A DNA stretch of 64,000 nucleotides. Origin: Flavobacterium sp. WC2421 (GTDB lineage Bacteria > Bacteroidota > Bacteroidia > Flavobacteriales > Flavobacteriaceae). Below the pieces are notes generated by a model. That model was not told the DNA's origin. It saw nothing but the letters and a program-made list of their open reading frames with translations, and did not search any database. Positions 19,098 through 26,915 of this stretch are shown in pieces (the stretch's first letter is position 1; each line of letters opens with the position of its first letter). Position numbers and translations under genes: made by a program. Location: assembly GCF_040822115.1 (NCBI RefSeq), contig NZ_CP162004.1, positions 3,457,001 to 3,521,000 of the forward strand, written 5' to 3'.

Positions 19098-19946
19098 ATG
19101 GGTAAATCTTTACACTGGTACTTACGAAGACATCCTTTATTATACAAAATACGCTATAGATTAGTTTCTAAAAAAGTGCCTGTATCTACTATTGAAAAAT
19201 TTTGCTACAATACAATCAATAAGAAAAAAGATATCCCATCTCTTTATTTTGAGTTGAACCAATCCATTTTTGGTGATAACTATAAAAATCGAACTGATCT
19301 AAAAAAGGCGAAAAAAATTGCGAAATGGCTTAAAAATAATATTAAAGGAGGGCCTGGCTTGGGGAAATCATCTCAAAACGCATTGATTAAAATGCTTGCT
19401 GGACAAGGTGGCGTTTGCAGTGATTTAGCACAGGTATTTAATAATTTTTGTGTTATTAATGATCTAAAAGTAAAGGAATGGGGCTTAAAAATTGAATCCA
19501 AAGACAGTAATCTTAGAGGGGGACATTCCTTCAATGAAGTGTATTCTAGCGAAGTAGAAAAATGGATTGCAATTGATGTTTCAAAGTCGATTTTATTTTA
19601 TCAAACGAATTCGAAACAACCCCTATCGGTTATCGAAATGATTGATTTAAAAACAGAAAACCAAGAAATTTATTTTACTAATTTCAACAAAAAAAAGCAA
19701 CTTGACGAAGACCGCGTTAGAGATCTTTACTTCACCCCTAATTCAAACCCTTTTTTAATTACCCATTACAGCAATAAAACCTACGATACTTTTCTGGATA
19801 CTTTAGGATTTCTTCCAGAATCCATTATTCACGGATTAATTTATCTTACGGGGAACAGTTATGTATATGAGTTTCCGATTATTACCTCTAAAAAGCAAGT
19901 AGCTGCCAATAAAATAGTGGTTCAAGAACACCATTTTTCCATTTAA
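19098..19946 (+). CDS. Transglutaminase-like domain protein
   Basis: A 282-residue protein. The core carries a transglutaminase/protease-fold triad in order: Cys in GQGGVCSDLAQVFNNFC (about residue 111), His in GGHSFNEVYS (about 142) and Asp in WIAIDVSKSI (about 160). Such domains act as proteases, amidases or acyltransferases; specificity is not visible here. No signal peptide is evident: the N-terminus MGKSLHWYLRRHPLLYKIRYR is strongly basic. The C-terminal third has no recognised motif. The gene is monocistronic, between a terminator and the ada-like gene. Confidence 0.75.
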   Translation: MGKSLHWYLRRHPLLYKIRYRLVSKKVPVSTIEKFCYNTINKKKDIPSLYFELNQSIFGDNYKNRTDLKKAKKIAKWLKNNIKGGPGLGKSSQNALIKMLAGQGGVCSDLAQVFNNFCVINDLKVKEWGLKIESKDSNLRGGHSFNEVYSSEVEKWIAIDVSKSILFYQTNSKQPLSVIEMIDLKTENQEIYFTNFNKKKQLDEDRVRDLYFTPNSNPFLITHYSNKTYDTFLDTLGFLPESIIHGLIYLTGNSYVYEFPIITSKKQVAANKIVVQEHHFSI

Positions 19947-20028
19947 AAGTCAAGCAAAACTAAAAGTAGCAAGTTTCGGATTTTATATTCCTATTTAACT
20001 TCCGATATTTGTCTTCTAAAAAGAACCT

Positions 20029-20862
20029 ATGGACACTCCAGAAACGCTTAATTACCATCGCATAGCTACCGCAATTGAATACATTAAAAATCATTTTAAA
20101 GACCAACCCAATCTGGATGAAGTGGCTGCCAAAGTAAACCTAAGCCCATTTCATTTTCAGCGTCTTTTTACGGAATGGGCAGGCACAAGTCCCAAGAAGT
20201 TTCTACAATACATTAGCGTAGCCCATGCTAAGAAATTACTGAAAGAAAACCAAACCACCCTTTTTGAAGCAGCCTTTGAAACAGGACTTTCGGGCAGTAG
20301 TCGCCTGCATGATTTGTTTGTCAACATCGAAGGCATGACCCCAGCCGAATATAAAAATGGGGGTAAAAACCTAGTCATCAATTATAGTTTTGCTTTCACT
20401 CCTTTTGGGACCATTATTGTGGCTTCGACTACAAAAGGAATTTGCTATATGGCTTTTTCCGAAGAGAAGTTGTTGGCAATTAATACTTTACAAAGTCAGT
20501 ATCCCAATGCCCAATTCCAGGAAAGAGAAGATCAATTGCAACAAAATGCTTTACATATTTTTAAGAATCCTAAGGATAAACTACAAGAAATAAAACTGCA
20601 TCTCAAAGGCACTAATTTCCAACTAAAAGTATGGGAAACGTTGCTTAAAATCCCTTTAGGCCAACTCACCACTTACGGTGGCATCGCCCAACAAATAGAT
20701 AAACCAAATGCCTCCAGAGCGGTGGGCACAGCTATTGGCAAGAATCCCGTAGCGTTCTTGATTCCGTGTCACCGCGTGATTCAGTCCACAGGAACACTGG
20801 GCGGTTATATGTGGGGAAATACTCGAAAAACAGCGATTATAGGTTGGGAAGCCTCTAAATAG
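20029..20862 (+). CDS. AraC-type HTH plus methylated-DNA-cysteine methyltransferase (Ada without Zn domain)
   Basis: A 277-residue two-domain protein. Residues about 10-110 are an AraC-type helix-turn-helix (NLDEVAAKVNLSPFHFQRLF and GMTPAEYKNGG). Residues about 115-277 are O6-alkylguanine-DNA alkyltransferase with the acceptor Cys in IPCHRVIQ (about residue 247) preceded by the ASRAVGTAIGKNP recognition block. This is Ada lacking its N-terminal zinc/phosphotriester domain. A separate small protein with Ada-type zinc-domain features is encoded 140 bp downstream (21002), and alkB follows, so the three form an alkylation-repair group. It should remove methyl groups from guanine O6 and may regulate the neighbours (inference). 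Confidence 0.9.
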   Translation: MDTPETLNYHRIATAIEYIKNHFKDQPNLDEVAAKVNLSPFHFQRLFTEWAGTSPKKFLQYISVAHAKKLLKENQTTLFEAAFETGLSGSSRLHDLFVNIEGMTPAEYKNGGKNLVINYSFAFTPFGTIIVASTTKGICYMAFSEEKLLAINTLQSQYPNAQFQEREDQLQQNALHIFKNPKDKLQEIKLHLKGTNFQLKVWETLLKIPLGQLTTYGGIAQQIDKPNASRAVGTAIGKNPVAFLIPCHRVIQSTGTLGGYMWGNTRKTAIIGWEASK

Positions 20863-20910
20863 TAGTAAAATCTATGCCGCTATCTGGTAAAAATTAAATT
20901 GCAAATAGAA

Positions 20911-20996
20911 TTAGGGCGTGCCCCTACGGGTCGGGCTTTACGTTACAATCTCCCGTAAAAACGGGAGGATTTCCACTGCAATCCCTCACGCAAATC
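20911..20996. repeat. Dispersed flavobacterial repeat element, copy 2
   Basis: GC-rich element starting TTAGGGCGTGCCCCTACGGG, with GGTCGGGCTTTACG inside and ending TTTCCACTGCAATCCCTCAC. The centre forms the hairpin CTCCCGT-AAAA-ACGGGAG. Both the left (GGTCGGGCT-T) and right (CTGC-ATCCCT-ACGCAAA) parts match the element at 5918-6003, while the central hairpins differ. The same design, conserved ends with a variable central hairpin, is what I recall of abundant intergenic repeats in Flavobacterium. Confidence 0.75.
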
Positions 20997-21001
20997 CAAC
21001 T

Positions 21002-21289
21002 ATGATCACACACACTCAAATCACCGATACCGAGCTCAAAGTCAAAATCAAGAACCAAGAAATTGCCTTTGGCGGCAACCTCAAACTCCACATTTATGGA
21101 ACCCTACATTGCAAATCCGGTAAACGAATGAAAAGAGAAAATCGCGTGTTTTTTTCCTCCGAAGATGAAGCAATCCAAAACAATTTCCGACCTTGTGGTC
21201 ATTGTATGAAAACCCAATATAAGCAATGGATTTATTCAACCCAGAACCAGACCAAAACACAAACCTATTGCCCAAAGACGGCACCGTAA
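21002..21289 (+). CDS. Ada-type metal-binding domain small protein
   Basis: A 95-residue protein starting MITHTQITDTELKVKIKNQE. An ATG-less extension upstream (from 20918) reads through the repeat and is unlikely to be used. The centre LKLHIYGTLHCKSGKRMKRE then RVFFSSEDEAIQNNFRPCGH ending CGHC resembles the zinc/phosphotriester-repair domain of Ada, in which two Cys pairs hold zinc. Here I can see CGHC and one further Cys in LHCKSG, so the ligand set is reduced or altered. The last 21 codons overlap alkB in another frame (64 bp). It could complement the downstream-truncated Ada protein at 20029 (inference). Confidence 0.7.
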   Translation: MITHTQITDTELKVKIKNQEIAFGGNLKLHIYGTLHCKSGKRMKRENRVFFSSEDEAIQNNFRPCGHCMKTQYKQWIYSTQNQTKTQTYCPKTAP

Positions 21290-21840
21290 ACTATTATGGC
21301 ACCTTAATGACGCCAACCAAAGCCAATGAATATTTGGCCGAATTACTGGAAAACATAGACTGGCAAAATGACCAAGCCATCATTTTTGGCAAACTTATCA
21401 TTACCAAACGCAAAGTCGCTTGGTATGGCGATGCCAATTACAACTACACCTACTCTAACACCACCAAACAAGCCTTGCCTTGGACAGCCGCTTTACTGGA
21501 ACTCAAAGCACTGGCCGAAGCCACCACTGGCGAAACTTACAATTCCTGCCTACTCAATTTATACCATGACGGCAACGAAGGCATGGCATGGCACAGTGAT
21601 GGAGAAAAAGACCTCAAGAAAAACGGCGCCATCGCTTCCCTAAGTTTTGGTGCCGAACGCAAGTTTGCTTTCAAGCACAAAGAAACCAAAGAAACCGTTT
21701 CTAGAATACTACAAAACGGCAGCCTGCTCGTCATGAAAGACCAAACCCAAACCCACTGGTTGCACCGCCTCCCTCCTACTAAACTCATCAATAAACCCAG
21801 AGTAAATCTTACTTTTAGAACAATTGTGGTAGGGCAATAA
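21226..21840 (+). CDS. AlkB-like 2-oxoglutarate/Fe(II) dioxygenase
   Basis: A 204-residue alkylation-repair dioxygenase that removes methyl groups from 1-methyladenine and 3-methylcytosine in DNA. The iron site is visible as MAWHSDGEKDL (His-x-Asp, about residues 125-127) and THWLHRLPPT (second His, about 184), and the 2-oxoglutarate Arg lies in RVNLTFRTI at the C-terminus. This is the AlkB/ALKBH2-3 type fold, with KVAWYGD and NSCLLNLYHDG. ATG 21226 lies inside the preceding gene, giving a 64-bp overlap and probable translational coupling. Its base composition is GC-richer than the cassette genes downstream. Confidence 0.93.
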   Translation: MDLFNPEPDQNTNLLPKDGTVNYYGTLMTPTKANEYLAELLENIDWQNDQAIIFGKLIITKRKVAWYGDANYNYTYSNTTKQALPWTAALLELKALAEATTGETYNSCLLNLYHDGNEGMAWHSDGEKDLKKNGAIASLSFGAERKFAFKHKETKETVSRILQNGSLLVMKDQTQTHWLHRLPPTKLINKPRVNLTFRTIVVGQ

Positions 21841-22005
21841 ATTAATTCCTAAATATCACTAAATGTGGGTATAGGATTATTAATTTATAATTAAGTTATT
21901 TACTACAAAGTAAATTAACAGCAATACCATTGTATTGAAAAGGCAATAGAAGTTGATGTTATATACAAGTTAGTGGTCAGCTTAAAAAACGAAAAGCGAA
22001 AAATT

Positions 22006-22548
22006 ATGATGCATAAAATTGAAATTCCATCCAGCAAAATTAAACTTATTTTAATGTTGATTGGAACATCTGTTTTTATTGTAGGTAGTTATTATCTTTT
22101 TCAATATCCAGAACGGTTTATTTCTTATAGATTCAGAAGCGTTGAATTTATAAAAACAATAGGATTGCTTCTGCTTGTTTTTTGTAGCACTGCTTGGGTT
22201 TATATTCCAATAAAATTATTTGACAAAAAGCCAGGATTAATTCTTGATGAAGACGGAATTTATGATAATTCTAGTGCCGTAAGTGTTGGATTGATATTAT
22301 GGAAAGACATTGAATCAATTCGGGTCGAAAAAATAAATTCGACAAAAATGCTAATAGTAAATATCTATAATCCCGAAAAATATATTGACCGCTCAAATAG
22401 ATTTAAAAAAGTGCTTCTAAATTTAAATACTAAATTATATGGAACACCATTAACCATTGGGTTGGCAGGTTTAAAATATAACCGCGAAAGGCTCGAAAAA
22501 TTAATTATTCTAAATTATGAACTTTACAAAGAAAAGCCGAACCACTAA
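22006..22548 (+). CDS. STM3941-like membrane protein (cassette 1)
   Basis: A 180-residue protein beginning MMHKIEIPSSKIKLILMLIG. A GTG at 21973 could start a longer form but lies at the cassette edge, so I chose ATG 22006 (22009 is equally possible). Two membrane segments are visible (about 14-33 and 50-70), followed by a cytosolic part with GLILDEDGIYDNSS, LILWKDIESIRVEK and a C-terminal ERLEKLIILNYELY. This pattern matches what I recall as the STM3941 family, common in Bacteroidota and without known function. The stop codon is inside the left arm of the attC-like site. It is the first gene of the cassette array. Confidence 0.7.
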   Translation: MMHKIEIPSSKIKLILMLIGTSVFIVGSYYLFQYPERFISYRFRSVEFIKTIGLLLLVFCSTAWVYIPIKLFDKKPGLILDEDGIYDNSSAVSVGLILWKDIESIRVEKINSTKMLIVNIYNPEKYIDRSNRFKKVLLNLNTKLYGTPLTIGLAGLKYNRERLEKLIILNYELYKEKPNH

Positions 22549-22666
22549 CAGCCATTTTGAGCTAGCTGGAATTTAGTGGAATTGTCGTTTCACATCAAGT
22601 TTTCGTTAAGCCGAAAATTGAGCGGTTACGAACTTCCAGCCATCTCAAAGTGGCATAACGTTAGCT
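22543..22666 (+). repeat. attC-like recombination site 1
   Basis: 124 bp. Outer ends CACTAAC and GTTAGCT carry the invariant AAC/GTT of integron attC sites. The inner arms GCCATTTTGAG and CTCAAAGTGGC, then GCTGGAA and TTCCAGC, are complementary with small offsets that would leave unpaired bases in the folded strand, as attC sites do. The top of the stem holds the perfect hairpin TTTTCG-TTAAGC-CGAAAA. The site differs from site 2 at only about 11 positions by hand alignment. Confidence 0.8.
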
Positions 22667-22712
22667 GAAATATTAGAAAAAACGGAGAATTCAATAAAAA
22701 TTAAATATAATT

Positions 22713-23741
22713 ATGCCAGAAAGTCTTTTATCTATTCAAAATTCATTTGGAAGTAATTCATTCAAAAACCTAGCTGATTCACTTAGAAAATCGAATGAAA
22801 TAAACTTAAGTCTTTCAGGACTCGGCGGAATTACAGATATAGCGAAATCGGTAGCTATACAAATGAAAACAAGTAGCGAATTTACTAACTCCATTACTAC
22901 AATTGGTAAGACATTGAGTTCTCAATTCGTTAATCTAAATATCCCGAAAAATAATTTCGCGCTATATGGATTATCTTCTCATATCGCAGAAATTTCAAAA
23001 AATAGTCAGTTGATAGGACAAAGTTTCTCAAATTTAGCATCAAGCCAAATATTGCTTTCAAATAGTTTATTAGAAATTTCAAAAACACTTTCAAAATCAC
23101 ATTTAAATCAATTTAACAGCCTAAATGTTGCGTTACAGGGATTGTCAAAATCTTTTCTACAAGAAATCGTAAGAAATAGAGATTGGGAAGATTTTGACTT
23201 TATTAAAGAAACTAATGAAACAATTTCTATAACCACAAATGATTTTGTTAGTAGTCATAGTGAAGTAACAATTCAAGATTTAGAAAATTTAAAATTGTCA
23301 ATTGTTGAAAATTTATCAACATTATTAAGCAAAACAAATTCTGAAAAGAACAGAACATTTTTGTTTGATTTGATGGCTGTTATTAGTTTTATACTTAGCT
23401 TGTATGGAACATATGGTACATATCAATCATCTATTGATAAAAATAATAAAGAAACTTATTTGGAAGTTAAAAAAGATATGGACACTTTCAAAAAAGAATT
23501 ATATGCTAAAATAGATGAGAAATTTAATAACAAACATAAATCTAAAATTGCAAAGACTAAACTTAATCTAAAATATTCCACTAAAAAAAATAGTAAAATT
23601 ATTGGAATAATAAACATCGGTCAGAAAGTAACAGTAATTGAAATTAGACATAAATATTTTTTAATCACATATCTTGATAAAGAGACTCAAGAACCAAAAT
23701 CAGGTTTTGTTTTGAAAAAATATTTTGAAACTGAAAAATAA
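22713..23741 (+). CDS. Membrane protein with C-terminal SH3-like domain (cassette 2)
   Basis: A 342-residue protein with no close family that I recognise. Residues 1-160 are rich in Ser, Asn and Leu with repeated hydrophobic spacing (SLSGLGG, ALYGLSSHIAEISK, SNLASSQILLSNSLLEISKT), suggesting long amphipathic helices. One membrane segment is visible at about 215-233 (FLFDLMAVISFILSLYG), followed by a charged helix (ETYLEVKKDMDTFKKELYAK, about 250-270). The end, about 280-340, resembles a bacterial SH3 domain: KLNLKYSTKKNSKIIGIIN and IGQKVTVIEIRHKYFLITYL. It stands alone between attC-like sites 1 and 2. No function is proposed beyond membrane anchoring. Confidence 0.75.
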   Translation: MPESLLSIQNSFGSNSFKNLADSLRKSNEINLSLSGLGGITDIAKSVAIQMKTSSEFTNSITTIGKTLSSQFVNLNIPKNNFALYGLSSHIAEISKNSQLIGQSFSNLASSQILLSNSLLEISKTLSKSHLNQFNSLNVALQGLSKSFLQEIVRNRDWEDFDFIKETNETISITTNDFVSSHSEVTIQDLENLKLSIVENLSTLLSKTNSEKNRTFLFDLMAVISFILSLYGTYGTYQSSIDKNNKETYLEVKKDMDTFKKELYAKIDEKFNNKHKSKIAKTKLNLKYSTKKNSKIIGIINIGQKVTVIEIRHKYFLITYLDKETQEPKSGFVLKKYFETEK

Positions 23742-23748
23742 ATACTTC

Positions 23749-23872
23749 AGCTAACAGCCATTTTGATATAGCTGGAATTTAGTGGAATTATCGTTCCGCA
23801 TCAAGTTTTCGTTAAGCCGAAAATTGAGCGGTTACGAACTTCCAGCCATCTCAAAGTGGCAAAACGTTGGGC
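23749..23872 (+). repeat. attC-like recombination site 2
   Basis: 124 bp, ends AGCTAAC and GTTGGGC; the right end fits the attC consensus GTTRRRY exactly. The inner palindrome is the same as in site 1 (GCCATTTTGA with TCAAAGTGGC, GCTGGAA with TTCCAGC, top hairpin TTTTCG-TTAAGC-CGAAAA). The near-identity of sites 1 and 2 around unrelated genes is a hallmark of cassette arrays built from one source. Confidence 0.82.
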
Positions 23873-23898
23873 GACATTATAAAAAACAGAACAAAAAT

Positions 23899-25887
23899 AT
23901 GGCTATAGGAATACATCGATCAGTTAATTTGGATAAAGCTTTTTTTAATCAAGCTGAAAAAGAAATTATTCAAAATTTCGGATTACTATTTGAAATAACA
24001 TTTGCTAAAACACATGTTTTTAAAGGCATATCATATAATTATGTATTCCTTAAACCAACTGATTCATTAAGAGAACAATTTAGATTTCAAAATGAAATAT
24101 TATTATTAATAACTAATCATCATGATTTTGATAATCGAACTTTTGATTATGTTGATAAATTAATGTCAGACTATCAAAATAGACTTGATAAATTATGTCT
24201 AATTTTAATAAGTAAAGACAATAATATTAAAAAGAAAGTAAATTCTTTAATTCAACAAAATCCAGATTCAAGAATAATAATTCCTTTCAATTACTTGGAT
24301 TTCTACAAAAACTTGCCAGAACAAATAATAAATCAACGTCTTAAAGAATATTTCTATGGCAGAGATTTATTTGCATTTGAATCACCTTTACAAAATGATG
24401 CATATTTTTATGGTAGAACAGCGACTGTCCAATTCTTTTATGACAAATATAAATCAGGAGAAAATAGCGGTTTATTTGGATTAAGAAAAATTGGAAAAAC
24501 ATCTGTACTATATGCATTAAATAGATATTTAAATTTACGAAATGAAAACACTGTTTTTATTGATTGTCAAGAACCTTCTTTTCATTTAAGAAGATGGTAC
24601 GAGTGTTTAGAATATTTGATAAATGAACTAGTCCAACAAATCCAAGAAAGAAATGATATTATTTTAGATATTGAATTTAATAAAAACTATAATGAAAAGG
24701 ATGCCTCAAAATATTTTGAAGAAGATTTAAAAAAAATATTTAATCATCAAAATAATCAGAGAATATTAATAATTTTTGATGAAATTGAAAACATAACATT
24801 TGAAATATCTCCAACAAAACATTGGAGAGAGGAAAATGATTTTCTTTACTTTTGGCAATCACTTCGAGCAATTTATCAAAAAAATCAAACTTTATTTTCT
24901 TTTGTTATTGCAGGAGTAAATCCTAAAACAATTGAAACAGGTACCGTTAACGGACATGACAATCCTATTTACAGAATGATTACACCAAATTATTTAAAAC
25001 TATTCAATCATAATGATGTTGAAGAAATGGTTAAGAATATTGGTAACTATATGGGATTAGATTTTGATAAAGAAATATTTACTTTCTTAACTGATGATTT
25101 TGGAGGACATCCTTTTTTAATTAGACAACTTTGTTCAAAAATTCATCAATCCCTTTCTAAACAAAGACCTTTGAAAGTAACAAAATTATACTACAAGGAG
25201 AAAATTCAAGATTTTAATAAAGGCCTAATTGACTATGTAGAAGTAATTGTTGATGTTCTAAAAAAATGGTATCCGAACGAATATGAACTTTTAGAGGCGC
25301 TAGTTCTTGATAACAGAGAAAAATTTGAAGAAATAACTAGTTTTTCTGAACAACCAATCATTCACTTATTAGGCTATAACTTAATTGAAAAATCAGACAC
25401 TAATAAATATCACATCAAAATTAATGCAGTAAGAGATTATGTGATTGAAAAATCTATAAATAAAAGAAAAATAGTTACCGTTGAAGATAAATGGGAACTT
25501 GTAACAAATAGAAGAAATCAACTTGAATTAAAAATCAGAGAAATAATTAAGTTGAATATTAAATCAAAATTTGGTGCTAAAGCTAAAGACCATTTCTTAA
25601 AGTGTATTGAAGAAAGAAGAAGAGAAAAATTAAATCAATTAAATTTAAATGATATTTTTTCAGATAAAGGAGAAATTTATTTATTAGACTTAAAAGTCTA
25701 CATAACAAAAAATTGGAGTGATTTTGAGAATATATATTTGGATAAACCAAAATTTGAAATGTATTTAGATATTGTAAATACAAATAGAATTGATGCACAT
25801 GCAAAAGATTTAAATAATGAAGATTTAACCATAACAATTAGTGCTTTGAATTGGCTCAATGATAAATCTGACAAATATTTGGAATAA
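23899..25887 (+). CDS. P-loop (nSTAND-like) ATPase with possible HEPN-like C-terminus (cassette 3)
   Basis: A 662-residue protein. ATG 23899 was chosen; the frame is open for 39 codons upstream, but those codons read through attC site 2. Residues about 1-160 form an unrecognised N-terminal domain. The linker RDLFAFESPLQNDAYFYGR leads into an ATPase with Walker A GLRKIGKTS (194-202) and Walker B ILIIFDE (Asp294, Glu295), then GGHPFLIRQLC, a helical sensor and a winged-helix-like part. This is the STAND-like AAA pattern. The final 75 residues (WSDFENIYLDKPKFEMYLDI then NRIDAHAKDL) resemble Swt1-type HEPN domains, with Arg630 and His634; the spacing Rx3H is shorter than the usual Rx4-6H. An abortive-infection role is plausible but unproven. 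Confidence 0.7.
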   Translation: MAIGIHRSVNLDKAFFNQAEKEIIQNFGLLFEITFAKTHVFKGISYNYVFLKPTDSLREQFRFQNEILLLITNHHDFDNRTFDYVDKLMSDYQNRLDKLCLILISKDNNIKKKVNSLIQQNPDSRIIIPFNYLDFYKNLPEQIINQRLKEYFYGRDLFAFESPLQNDAYFYGRTATVQFFYDKYKSGENSGLFGLRKIGKTSVLYALNRYLNLRNENTVFIDCQEPSFHLRRWYECLEYLINELVQQIQERNDIILDIEFNKNYNEKDASKYFEEDLKKIFNHQNNQRILIIFDEIENITFEISPTKHWREENDFLYFWQSLRAIYQKNQTLFSFVIAGVNPKTIETGTVNGHDNPIYRMITPNYLKLFNHNDVEEMVKNIGNYMGLDFDKEIFTFLTDDFGGHPFLIRQLCSKIHQSLSKQRPLKVTKLYYKEKIQDFNKGLIDYVEVIVDVLKKWYPNEYELLEALVLDNREKFEEITSFSEQPIIHLLGYNLIEKSDTNKYHIKINAVRDYVIEKSINKRKIVTVEDKWELVTNRRNQLELKIREIIKLNIKSKFGAKAKDHFLKCIEERRREKLNQLNLNDIFSDKGEIYLLDLKVYITKNWSDFENIYLDKPKFEMYLDIVNTNRIDAHAKDLNNEDLTITISALNWLNDKSDKYLE

Positions 25888-25895
25888 TAACGATC

Positions 25896-26017
25896 GCCCA
25901 ACACACGTCTTGCGCCATTTGCGAATTTAGTGGAATTCGTTTCGCATCACCTTTGCTGCAAAGGAGAAAGTTGAAAGATTACGAATTCCCAACCATCTCA
26001 AAGGCAACACGTTAGCG
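25896..26017 (+). repeat. attC-like recombination site 3
   Basis: 122 bp. The left end GCCCAAC fits RYYYAAC exactly; the right end is GTTAGCG. The right half keeps the CCATCTCAAAG block of sites 1 and 2 and the TTTAGTGGAATT block is shared on the left, but the top hairpin is different (CCTTTG-CTG-CAAAGG). It therefore belongs to the same broad type but is a distinct site, as expected if cassette 3 came from another source or diverged. Confidence 0.78.
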
Positions 26018-26053
26018 GTTATATTACAGCAGAACTTTAAAAAACAACATTTT

Positions 26054-26905
26054 ATGAAATATATTTTAATCCTTTTTACATTTTTTTCAATTACTTTAAA
26101 TGCTCAAAATATTTTAAAGTTTGACAAAACAAACGTTCAATGTGAAGATAAGTGGATTGCATACCAAATGGAAAAAGATAGTACTTATACATTAGGATTT
26201 ATTTATATCGATTCACAAGCAGGATTAACCTTAAACTATGAGGGAAAATTTAAAATTGAAAAAGATGGTAAATTTATTAGAATAGATAATGAAACTAAAA
26301 ATGAAGTAGGTTTTATAAAAGCAAGGCTTCAACCAAACAGAACTGCAATAGCTGAAATTCCTGAAGCAAAATTTAAAGAACTAAATATTGAAAAAACACC
26401 TAATTGGTTAAAAACATATAAAACTGATGAAAATTCTGTTGAAAGATTATATCGTTGGGGTTATATGTATAATGGCTGGAACGAATGCGAGAAGGCTTTA
26501 ACTTTTTTAGAAAAAGTAGATAAAATTAATCCGAAATTTAAAGGATTACAAACTGAATTAGCATTTTCTTATAATGCTTTACAGAAATTTGATAAGGCAG
26601 AAATATCATTAAAAAAAGCAATTATAGAAAATCCAGAAGACTGTTATACTTATAAAGAATTGGCTTATACTTATACAAAACTTTTGAATTTTGAAAAAGT
26701 AGCAGAAACTTATTTAACAATGTCTAAAATATGTAAGGAACAAAATTTCATTCAAGAAACTGCATATAATTTAGCATATGAATATTTTAAAACAAAAGAT
26801 GTAATTAAGTTTAATAAGTGGAAAAGTGAGGCTGAAAAATGGTCTAAATCCGAAAATCAGTACACACAAAACTTAAATAAAATGGAATCTGAATTAAATA
26901 AATAA
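26054..26905 (+). CDS. Secreted tetratricopeptide repeat protein (cassette 4)
   Basis: A 283-residue protein with a Sec signal peptide (MKYILILFTFFSITLNAQ, cleavage probably before QN). After a beta-rich N-terminal part (about 20-125; TLGFIYIDSQAGLTLNYEGK) there are tetratricopeptide-like repeats from about 130: YMYNGWNECEKALTFLEKVD, LAFSYNALQKFDKAEISLKK, and ELAYTYTKLLNFEKVAETYL. TPR units bind other proteins; the partner is unknown. It sits alone in the last cassette, 36 bp after attC-like site 3. Confidence 0.78.
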   Translation: MKYILILFTFFSITLNAQNILKFDKTNVQCEDKWIAYQMEKDSTYTLGFIYIDSQAGLTLNYEGKFKIEKDGKFIRIDNETKNEVGFIKARLQPNRTAIAEIPEAKFKELNIEKTPNWLKTYKTDENSVERLYRWGYMYNGWNECEKALTFLEKVDKINPKFKGLQTELAFSYNALQKFDKAEISLKKAIIENPEDCYTYKELAYTYTKLLNFEKVAETYLTMSKICKEQNFIQETAYNLAYEYFKTKDVIKFNKWKSEAEKWSKSENQYTQNLNKMESELNK

Positions 26906-26915
26906 AAAACACAAC

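Noticed and set aside
20918..21001. N-terminal extension of the Ada zinc-domain protein
   Set aside because: These codons lie inside the dispersed repeat; ATG 21002 directly follows the repeat and gives a normal start.
21841..21968. Possible attI site or additional attC before the first cassette
   Set aside because: A CAATAC/GTATTG hairpin and ATATACAA precede the first GTT, but I cannot see paired arms or an integrase nearby; left unassigned.
23782..23898. 39-codon N-terminal extension of the cassette ATPase
   Set aside because: The frame is open, but it reads through attC-like site 2 and has no ATG; the translated sequence mirrors the site's palindrome, not a protein domain.
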